From Herbaspirillum sp. 3R11 (GTDB lineage: Bacteria; Pseudomonadota; Gammaproteobacteria; Burkholderiales; Burkholderiaceae_D), in NCBI RefSeq assembly GCF_004563925.1, contig NZ_SPNJ01000004.1, forward strand, positions 372,001 to 436,000: a stretch of 64,000 nt of DNA. The letters run 5' to 3'. Positions 57,896 through 64,000 of the stretch are shown here, in pieces. The position numbers and the translations under genes are program-made. The notes under the pieces are model-generated. The model saw only the letters and a list, made by a program, of their open reading frames with translations, made no database searches and was not told where the DNA came from. Position 1 is the stretch's first letter, and the number at the start of each line of letters is the position of its first letter.

Positions 57896-59059
57896 CTAGC
57901 GCTGCAAGGTCGAGTCGAACTGCTCACCCAATTCGGCCTGACCAAGGATCTGCGCGGTGCGGTCGTGACCGGCGTGCAGCACGTGGGTTTCCAGATCGCG
58001 GATATAGCGTCCCAGCGGATGTTCGTCGAACTGCGCAGTCGCGCCGGAGGCATGCACCACGGTCTGGGTCAGCTTGAAGGCGGCATGCGCCGCGGCCGAC
58101 TTGGCGCTCATGGAAATCAGTTCGGACGCCACCACGTCGGATTTCTGCCAGCTCTCGATGGCGACGTTGAACAGGGCGGCGGCGCTGTCGAGCGTGATGC
58201 GCATCTCGCCGGTGCGCAGCTGCGTGATGGCGTTGGTGGCGCGGCCGCGTCCCTTGATGTAATCCAGATACCAGCCGTACAGCCCCTCCGACGCGCCCAG
58301 GTAATTTGCCGCGAAGCCGAGGTGGTAGCGGCCCTGCCAACGCCCTTTCGGATAAGAACCCGGCTCGCCCAGCACGTGGCTGTCGGGCACGAACACGTCC
58401 TGCAGCGTGATCACCGAGCTGCGCGCGGCGCGCATGCCGTGCGGCTGGTACCAGTCGTCGCTGAGCGTGATGCCGGGCATGTCCGGCTCGAGAATCACCA
58501 TCATGTGGTTCTTGAAATAATCGTCGACGCCATCGATCGCCACGAAGGCGACGATGTAGTCGGCCAGCGGTCCGTTGGTGGCGAAGTTCTTGACGCCGTT
58601 GAGCTGCCAGCCGCCGTCCACGCGTTTGGCCTTGGTCTGCATCACGTACATGTTGGTGCGGCCCGGCTCGCTGCCGACCGAGGCCAGCAGGCTGAACTTC
58701 GAGGTCAGCGGTTGCAGGAAGCGTTCACGCTGCTGCGGCGTGCCGAGTTCCTCCAGCAGCCACAGCGTGTGGTTGTGCACCTGGTAACAGTGCGCAGTCG
58801 AACTGTCGCCGCGCGCGATGGTGCGCACCGCCTGCAGGAACACGCCGGGATCGCGGCCCAGCAGGCTGCCGTCGCGACCGCCGTTGTTGCTGGTCGCCGC
58901 GGCGTGCAGCAGGCCCAGTTCATGGATGCGCTTGAGGTTCTCGACCGGCAGCTTGCCGTCACGCTCGTGCGCGATGCTCCAGGCGCGGAAATCGGTGCGC
59001 GCAAGCTGGTCGAGCGTGCGGAATTCTTCGCGCTCAAGGATGGTGTGGGGGCTTGCCAT
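57896..59059 (-). CDS. SfnB/DszC-like flavin oxygenase (acyl-CoA dehydrogenase fold)
   Basis: A 387-residue acyl-CoA-dehydrogenase-fold protein of the group that includes sulfone or dibenzothiophene monooxygenases. It has FRAWSIAHERDGKLPVENLKRIHELGLLHA, DPGVFLQAVRTIARGDSSTAHCYQVHNH, ASVGSEPGR, GGWQLNGVKNFATNGPLADYIV and DDWYQPHGMRAARSSVITLQDVFVP. The catalytic Glu of true dehydrogenases is not evident at its usual site. AGGAGACACC precedes ATG 59059. It is first after the ABC transporter genes and presumably oxidises the imported compound, using FMNH2 or FAD supplied by a reductase elsewhere. Confidence 0.87.
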   Translation of the reverse strand: MASPHTILEREEFRTLDQLARTDFRAWSIAHERDGKLPVENLKRIHELGLLHAAATSNNGGRDGSLLGRDPGVFLQAVRTIARGDSSTAHCYQVHNHTLWLLEELGTPQQRERFLQPLTSKFSLLASVGSEPGRTNMYVMQTKAKRVDGGWQLNGVKNFATNGPLADYIVAFVAIDGVDDYFKNHMMVILEPDMPGITLSDDWYQPHGMRAARSSVITLQDVFVPDSHVLGEPGSYPKGRWQGRYHLGFAANYLGASEGLYGWYLDYIKGRGRATNAITQLRTGEMRITLDSAAALFNVAIESWQKSDVVASELISMSAKSAAAHAAFKLTQTVVHASGATAQFDEHPLGRYIRDLETHVLHAGHDRTAQILGQAELGEQFDSTLQR

Positions 59060-59100
59060 GGTGTCTCCTGATATGAATGTGGGGTGAGCGACCGCTGCGC

Positions 59101-60180
59101 TTATGCGGCGATGGCGCTCACGATGTCGGTGTTTTCATGTACCTGCACGACTGATTCGGCGTAGTGGCAGGCGGCCCAGTGCGCCGGTCCGAGCTGGCGC
59201 AGCAAGGGCTTGCTCTCGGCGCAACGGCTGTCGGCGCGCGGGCAGCGTGGATGGAAGGGGCAGCCCGACGGTGGATTCAGCGGCGACGGAATCTCTCCCG
59301 TCACAACATCGTCATCGAGTCCGCTGTCCGGATCCGACACGGCGATCAGCGCTTGCGTATAGGGATGGGCCGGGCGATTGACGACCTGCTCCTTGCTGCC
59401 GATCTCCATGAACTGGCCGAGGTAGAGCACGCCGATCTGCGTGCTCATGTAGGCCACCACGGCAAGGTCGTGCGAGATCAGCAGATAGGTCAGATTGAGT
59501 TCGGCCTGCACGTCCTTGAGCAGGTTCAGCACTTGCGCCTGGATCGAGACGTCGAGCGCCGATACCGGTTCGTCCAGCACCAGGATGCGCGGCTCCAGCG
59601 CTAGTGCGCGGGCGATCGCGACGCGCTGGCGCTGGCCGCCGCTGAGTTCATTGGGCAGGCGCTCGGCATAGTCGGCGCGCAGGCCTACCAGTTCCAGCAG
59701 CTCGGCCACACGGCGGGCGTAGGCGTCGCTGTTGGCAAGCGCAGGCGCAGCTCCGTCCGCGGCAGGATTGCCGGCGTGGCGGCTCCATTGTTTCCAGCGC
59801 TGGATGCGCAGCGGTTCGGCGATGATGTTGCCGATCTTCATGCGCGGATTGAGCGCGCCATACGGATCTTGCAACACCGGCTGCAGGGCGCGGTAGCGCC
59901 AGGCGTCTTCGCTCGCCGACGCCTGGGCGCCGAAGCGATGGCCGTCGATGACGACCTGTCCCGAGGTCGGACGCTCAGCGCCCATGATCAGTTTGGCGAT
60001 GGTCGATTTGCCCGAGCCCGATTCGCCGACCAGGCCGAAGGTGCCGCCCTGCTCGATCGTGAACGACACGCCCGCCACCGCCGCCAGCGTGGCCGGGCGC
60101 GCGAGGAAATGGCGGCGCACCTGGTAGTCCTTCTTCAGGTCGCTGACTTCAATGAAGGTGTTCTTTAATTCATTGCTCAT
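59101..60180 (-). CDS. Oligopeptide/nickel-type ABC transporter ATPase (OppF-like)
   Basis: A 359-residue ATPase starting [19 protein letters not shown] (ATG 60180, 4-nt overlap with the preceding ATPase). Walker A is GESGSGKST, then LQPVLQDPYGALNPRMKIGNIIAEPL, signature LSGGQRQRVAIARAL, Walker B ILVLDEPVSALDV, switch His in ISHDLAVV, and the C-terminal Cys cluster CPFHPRCPRADSRC. An Ala/Pro/Asn-rich insertion (SRHAGNPAADGAAPALANS) in the helical domain is unusual. Confidence 0.93.
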   Translation of the reverse strand: MSNELKNTFIEVSDLKKDYQVRRHFLARPATLAAVAGVSFTIEQGGTFGLVGESGSGKSTIAKLIMGAERPTSGQVVIDGHRFGAQASASEDAWRYRALQPVLQDPYGALNPRMKIGNIIAEPLRIQRWKQWSRHAGNPAADGAAPALANSDAYARRVAELLELVGLRADYAERLPNELSGGQRQRVAIARALALEPRILVLDEPVSALDVSIQAQVLNLLKDVQAELNLTYLLISHDLAVVAYMSTQIGVLYLGQFMEIGSKEQVVNRPAHPYTQALIAVSDPDSGLDDDVVTGEIPSPLNPPSGCPFHPRCPRADSRCAESKPLLRQLGPAHWAACHYAESVVQVHENTDIVSAIAA

Positions 60181-61211
60181 GCTGCCTCCAGCGGATACCA
60201 GCACGCCACCTGATGCTGTCCGTCGCCGCCATCGGTGGCCGCCAACGGCGGATACGATTCCTTGCACAGCGCCGCAGCACGCGTGCAGCGCGACGCGAAA
60301 CGGCAACCGCCGCCGTGCTGGCCGGCGGCCGGCGGCTGGCCCGGGATTTCCTGCAGGCGCGCCATGTTGGCGCTGATCTTCGGCGTGGCGTCGAGCAAGC
60401 CGCGCGTATAGGGATGCGCCGGCCTGGCGAAGATGCGCGCCACCGGACCTTGTTCGACGATGCGGCCGGCATACATGATCGCTACCTCGTCGCAGAATTT
60501 GGACACCGTGTGCAGGTCGTGCGTGACCAGGATGATGGCGGTGCCGCGCTCACGCTGGATTTCCTTGAGCAGGCGCAGGATCTGCTGGCGGATGGTGACG
60601 TCGAGGGCGGTGGTCGGCTCGTCGGCGATCAGCAGGTCGGGCTGGCAGGCAACATTGATGGCGATCGAAATGCGCTGGCGCATGCCGCCGCTGAACTGGT
60701 GCGGATAAGCCGCCGCGCGTTGCGCCGGCGCCGGGATGTGCACGCGCTTCATGACGTCGATGGCGCGTTGCCAGCGGCTGCGGCTGCTGCGCTCGCCGTG
60801 GTGGTATTTGAATACTTCGCCGATCTGGTCGCCGATGCGGTAGAGCGGGTTGAGCGAGGTCATCGGATCCTGCAGGATCATGCCGATCTGGCCGCCGCGG
60901 ATCTTGCGCATCTCGTCGGCCGATTTGGTCGCCAGGTCCTCGCCCTTGAACAGCACCGAGCCACCGGTGACACGGCCGAATGCCGGCAACAGGTTGAGGA
61001 TGGACAGGCAGGTCATGCTCTTGCCCGAACCGGACTCGCCCACCAGTCCCAGTGTCGCGCCTGCGCGCAGGCCGAAGCTGATGCCGTCGACCACCTTGAC
61101 GCGACCGCCCGGCGTGGCGATGTCGGAGGTCAGGCCGCTGACCCTCAAGACTTCCTTGCTCAACACTTCCTTGCGCAAGACTTCGTGATTATGGATATCC
61201 GCCGCGCCCAT
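60177..61211 (-). CDS. Oligopeptide/nickel-type ABC transporter ATPase (OppD-like)
   Basis: A 344-residue ATPase. It has Walker [32 protein letters not shown], signature [16 protein letters not shown], Walker [14 protein letters not shown], switch His in VTHDLHTV, and the C-terminal Cys cluster [14 protein letters not shown]. The N-terminus has an odd duplicated leader, [15 protein letters not shown]. It is paired with the OppF-like protein, and both couple to the DppB/DppC-like permeases. Confidence 0.93.
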   Translation of the reverse strand: MGAADIHNHEVLRKEVLSKEVLRVSGLTSDIATPGGRVKVVDGISFGLRAGATLGLVGESGSGKSMTCLSILNLLPAFGRVTGGSVLFKGEDLATKSADEMRKIRGGQIGMILQDPMTSLNPLYRIGDQIGEVFKYHHGERSSRSRWQRAIDVMKRVHIPAPAQRAAAYPHQFSGGMRQRISIAINVACQPDLLIADEPTTALDVTIRQQILRLLKEIQRERGTAIILVTHDLHTVSKFCDEVAIMYAGRIVEQGPVARIFARPAHPYTRGLLDATPKISANMARLQEIPGQPPAAGQHGGGCRFASRCTRAAALCKESYPPLAATDGGDGQHQVACWYPLEAA

Positions 61212-62116
61212 CAGTCCGCCTCGCCGATCAGGCGCGTGCCTTCGCGCAGATGATCACCCGCCAGGTTGGCCGCCAGCACCGTCAGCATCATCACGATGCC
61301 GGGCATGACCGAGGTCCACCATGCATGTTCCAGCTGGCCGCGGCCGTCGGAAATCATGGTGCCCCACGACGGATCGGGCGGCTGCACGCCGAGGCCGAGG
61401 AAACTCAGCGCCGCTTCCAGGATGATGATCAGGCCGATGTCCAGCGTCAGCAGCACGAGGAAGGTATTGCGTACGTTCGGCAGGATGTGGCGCAAGGCCA
61501 CGCGCAACGGCGAGGCGCCGGCCAGGCGCGCCAGCAGCACGTAGTCGCGGTGCTTGACGCTGAGCGCTTCGGCGCGGATCACGCGGGCGAAGCGCGCCCA
61601 GTTGGCGATGGTGACGACGATGATGACGTTGGCGGTATTGGGACCGATCACGCCGATCACCACCATCGCCAGGATCACCGGCGGCAAGGAATATTGAATG
61701 TCGGCCAGGCGCATCGTGACGCTGTCGATCCAGCCGCCGAAATAGGCCGACAGAATGCCGATCAGCGTGCCGCCGCAGCCCGCCAGGAACACCGCGCAGA
61801 ACGCGATGAACAGCGACAGCCGGGCGCCGAACATGGTGCGGCTGAGCACGTCGCGACCGAGCTGGTCGGTACCGAACCAATGCGCCAGCGACGGCGCCTG
61901 CAAGGCGCTGCCGAGGTCGATGCCATTGGGATCGTAAGCGGTCAGCCACGGCGCCAGCGCGGCAGAGACAATGACCACCGCCAGCACCGCCACCGACAGA
62001 TGGAACTGCCAGTGCCGCGTCCAGCGCAACCAGGCGGGACGGGACGAACGTACTGCGGGCACGGACGACTGCGACTGCGGTAACGATGGAGCGTGCTGGA
62101 TGATGGCGTCAGACAT
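61211..62116 (-). CDS. Dipeptide/nickel-type ABC transporter permease (DppC-like)
   Basis: A 301-residue permease with an N-terminal helix (about 35-57), then DQLGRDVLSRTMFGARLSLFIAF and the EAA loop VIRAEALSVKHRDYVLLARLAGASPLRVALRHILPNV, as in DppC/OppC. It overlaps the DppB-like gene by 8 nt and the OppD-like gene by 1 nt. Confidence 0.93.
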   Translation of the reverse strand: MSDAIIQHAPSLPQSQSSVPAVRSSRPAWLRWTRHWQFHLSVAVLAVVIVSAALAPWLTAYDPNGIDLGSALQAPSLAHWFGTDQLGRDVLSRTMFGARLSLFIAFCAVFLAGCGGTLIGILSAYFGGWIDSVTMRLADIQYSLPPVILAMVVIGVIGPNTANVIIVVTIANWARFARVIRAEALSVKHRDYVLLARLAGASPLRVALRHILPNVRNTFLVLLTLDIGLIIILEAALSFLGLGVQPPDPSWGTMISDGRGQLEHAWWTSVMPGIVMMLTVLAANLAGDHLREGTRLIGEAD

Positions 62117-63026
62117 GGCTAATCCTCGGATCGATCAGGGCGTACAACAGGTCCACCGTGAAATTGATCACGATGAACAGCAAGGTGGAGACGATCACGG
62201 CGGCTTGCACCACGGTGAAGTCGAGCTGGTTGATGGATTCCACCATCAGGCTGCCGAAGCCGGGCCAGGAGAACACCGCTTCGATCGACACCGCGCCGCC
62301 GATCAGGATGCCGAACTGCGACGCCGCAAAAGTGATCACCGGCAGCGCCGCATTCTTGAGCGCGTGCTTGAGCACCACCACGTGTTCCGGCACGCCCTTG
62401 ATGCGCGCCATCTTGACGTACTCCGATTGCAGCACGGCGGTGAGGTTGGCCTGCGTCAGCCGGCACAGGCCGGCGGCCGAATACCAGCCCAGCGCAATCA
62501 CCGGCAGCACCAGATGCTGCCAGCTGCCGTAGCCGCCGGTGGGCAGCCAGCCGAGGCCGACCGAGAACAGGCGGATGAACAGCAGCGCAAAGAAAAACGG
62601 CGGCGCGGCCTGGCCGAGCGCCGCAAATATTTTTGAGAACTGATCGGCGAAACCATCCTTCTTCACCGCCGCCGCAATGCCCAGCGGCACGCCGATGAAA
62701 ATCGCAAACGCCAGCGCGCTCAAGGTCAGCAACAGGCTCGGACCGAGCCGGTCTTCGACGATGCTCAGCGCCGGCACGCCGAAGTGGAAGGAGTTGCCGA
62801 AGTCGCCGCGCACGATGGTCGACAGAAAGCGCGCGTATTGCACGGGCACCGGATCATTAAGGCCGAGCTGTTCGCGGAACAGCGCGCGGTCGGCTTCCGT
62901 TGCTTCCGGCGGCATCATCAGGTGAGCCGGGTCGCCGACCATTCTCACCATGACGAAGATCAGCACCGACATCAGCAGCAAGGTGACGAGGGCGGAGCCG
63001 ATGCGGCGCAACAGGAAAGCCGGCAT
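62109..63026 (-). CDS. Dipeptide/nickel-type ABC transporter permease (DppB-like)
   Basis: A 305-residue permease starting MPAFLLRRIGSALVTLLLMSVLIFVMVRMVGDPAHLMMPPEATEADRALFREQLGLNDPV, the DppB N-terminus. The EAA loop is VLQSEYVKMARIKGVPEHVVVLKHALKNAALPVITF, and SIEAVFSWPGFGSLMVESINQLDFTVVQAAV is conserved. It starts 1 nt after the binding-protein stop, so the operon is tightly packed. Confidence 0.94.
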   Translation of the reverse strand: MPAFLLRRIGSALVTLLLMSVLIFVMVRMVGDPAHLMMPPEATEADRALFREQLGLNDPVPVQYARFLSTIVRGDFGNSFHFGVPALSIVEDRLGPSLLLTLSALAFAIFIGVPLGIAAAVKKDGFADQFSKIFAALGQAAPPFFFALLFIRLFSVGLGWLPTGGYGSWQHLVLPVIALGWYSAAGLCRLTQANLTAVLQSEYVKMARIKGVPEHVVVLKHALKNAALPVITFAASQFGILIGGAVSIEAVFSWPGFGSLMVESINQLDFTVVQAAVIVSTLLFIVINFTVDLLYALIDPRISHV

Positions 63027-63027
63027 G

Positions 63028-64000
63028 TTATTTCCAGCCTGCCGTACGGAAGTTCAGGAAGCCGGAGCCCTTTTGCACGTCCCACTGCACGCTCTTCTTC
63101 TTGGCGTAAATATAGAAATACTCCGACAGGAAGAAACCGGCAGCGTCGTCATGCAGGATCTGGCCGACCTGCTCGAAGATCTCGCCACGCTGCTGCGCGC
63201 CCGACACGCTGTTGACCTTTTGCAGCAAGGCCTCGACGTCCGGATTGTTGTAGTTGGACCACGAGCCGTCCTTGGAGAACGCGCCGCCGACTGGATGGAT
63301 CGGGTCATACAGGGCGTTGGTGAATTGCGACAGGGCCAGCGGACCGGAGGCGTGGGTATTGTTCAGGCGCTGGAAGGCGGCGTAGGTCAGGCGGTTGAGT
63401 TTGACCTTGACGCCGATCTGGCCCCAGTAGGCGGCGACGGTTTCCGACAATTCTTTCGGCAGGTCGCCCTGGATGTTCAGCGTGGTTTCGAAACCGCTTG
63501 GATAGCCGGCCTTGGCCAGCAATTCCTTGGCCTTCTTCGGATCGTAGGGATAGGCCTTGATCGATTTCTTCGCGCCGTACGGATAGTAGTTGGAGATGAA
63601 GGTGCCGAGCGGTTCGCCGACGCCGTGCAGCACGCTCTTGATGATGGCGTTGGTGTCGATCGCATAGCTCAGCGCCTGGCGCACTTCACGCTTGGAGAAC
63701 GGCGAGGCCGGATCGTCGGTGTAGACGCGGATGTACAGCGGCGAGGCCACCGGCGATGAAATCACGTCGAGGCCGGCTTCCTTCTTCAGGCGGTCGTAGT
63801 CGGGGAACGGCAGCACCACGGCGACGTCGATCTCGCCGCGCAGGATGGCGTTGACGCGGCTGACCGGCTCGGTGATGGCCTTGAAGATCAGGGTCTTGAT
63901 CTTCGGTTTTTCACCCCAGAAATCGTCGAAGCGTTCCAGCACCAGCTCGCTGCCGCCGGGCGCATAGCGCTTGACTTTATAAGGGCCGAGCGAGATCGGC
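63028..64000 (-). CDS. Peptide/nickel-type ABC transporter binding protein, N-terminus outside window
   Basis: The frame is open to the right edge, and 324 C-terminal residues are visible, beginning PISLGPYKVKRYAPGGSELVLER. SBP_bac_5 features are FDDFWGEKPKIKTLIFKAITEPVSRVNAILRGEIDVAVVL, PFSKREVRQALSYAIDTNAIIKSVLHG, YPYDPKKAKELLAKAGYPSGFETTL and GQIGVKVKL. It is the first visible gene of the operon. Its ligand may be a glutathione-like or other organosulfur conjugate, judged only from the co-transcribed oxygenases. Confidence 0.93.
   Translation of the reverse strand, partial: PISLGPYKVKRYAPGGSELVLERFDDFWGEKPKIKTLIFKAITEPVSRVNAILRGEIDVAVVLPFPDYDRLKKEAGLDVISSPVASPLYIRVYTDDPASPFSKREVRQALSYAIDTNAIIKSVLHGVGEPLGTFISNYYPYGAKKSIKAYPYDPKKAKELLAKAGYPSGFETTLNIQGDLPKELSETVAAYWGQIGVKVKLNRLTYAAFQRLNNTHASGPLALSQFTNALYDPIHPVGGAFSKDGSWSNYNNPDVEALLQKVNSVSGAQQRGEIFEQVGQILHDDAAGFFLSEYFYIYAKKKSVQWDVQKGSGFLNFRTAGWK

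Noticed and set aside
1..64000. CRISPR arrays, tRNA or rRNA genes, insertion sequences, prophage
   Set aside because: Read for on both strands. No regularly spaced repeats, cloverleaf genes, transposase, integrase or phage structural proteins were found.

Overview
This window comes from a GC-rich (roughly 60-63%) beta-proteobacterium of the Burkholderiales. A Herbaspirillum-like member of the Oxalobacteraceae is my best guess. That rests on gene content (a YegD-type Hsp70, an urtABCDE/amiE/fmdAB amide locus, DUF2145 and DUF4148 proteins, SfnB/DszC-like and NtaA-like monooxygenases) and codon bias, not on a marker gene. There is no rRNA, tRNA, CRISPR array, insertion sequence or prophage. The window is a mosaic of uptake, catabolism and regulation loci.

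Layout. 1-3.4 kb (minus): a two-partner secretion pair, tpsB then a huge tpsA-type exoprotein that leaves the window on the left. 4.0-7.6 kb (minus): a CHASE2 adenylate/guanylate cyclase and a YegD-like Hsp70. 7.8-10.6 kb (minus): an operon of MipA/OmpV porin, response regulator and histidine kinase, behind two 45-bp tandem repeats. 10.8-14.8 kb: small secreted or unknown proteins, a chemoreceptor with a Cache sensor, and a divergent Lrp/EamA exporter pair. 14.8-22.2 kb (minus): an IclR regulator and an operon for a carboxylic acid or related compound (crotonase, binding protein, ATPase, double-length permease, acyl-CoA ligase). 22.6-30.4 kb: LysE exporter, several short-chain dehydrogenases, a TonB receptor with a Fur-like palindrome, HxlR and AraC regulators.

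30.4-43.1 kb is the most striking part. It is a short-chain amide/urea island: urtABCDE-type ABC transporter, aliphatic amidase amiE, formamidase fmdA and zinc-ribbon fmdB. It is transcribed away from a gene fusing an NCS1 nucleobase/amide-type transporter, a cysteine cluster, a histidine kinase and a receiver. A LuxR-type response regulator overlaps that gene's end. The divergent promoter region holds two near-identical palindromes, TACGT-N6-ACGTA. I propose that the transporter-kinase fusion senses amide or urea-like solutes and drives the island through these sites.

43.1-51 kb: a TauD-type dioxygenase with a divergent LysR gene and two LysR-type boxes, an XRE-like regulator with its own palindrome, three small exported proteins, and a polar amino-acid transporter (binding protein plus two permeases) without an ATPase gene. 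51.2-64 kb (minus): a long run of apparently co-transcribed genes, reading from the right edge: peptide/nickel-type ABC transporter, SfnB/DszC-like flavin oxygenase, unknown polytopic membrane protein, two NtaA/SnaA-type FMN monooxygenases, TauD-type dioxygenase and an FAD protein. It is probably an organosulfur or organonitrogen scavenging system.
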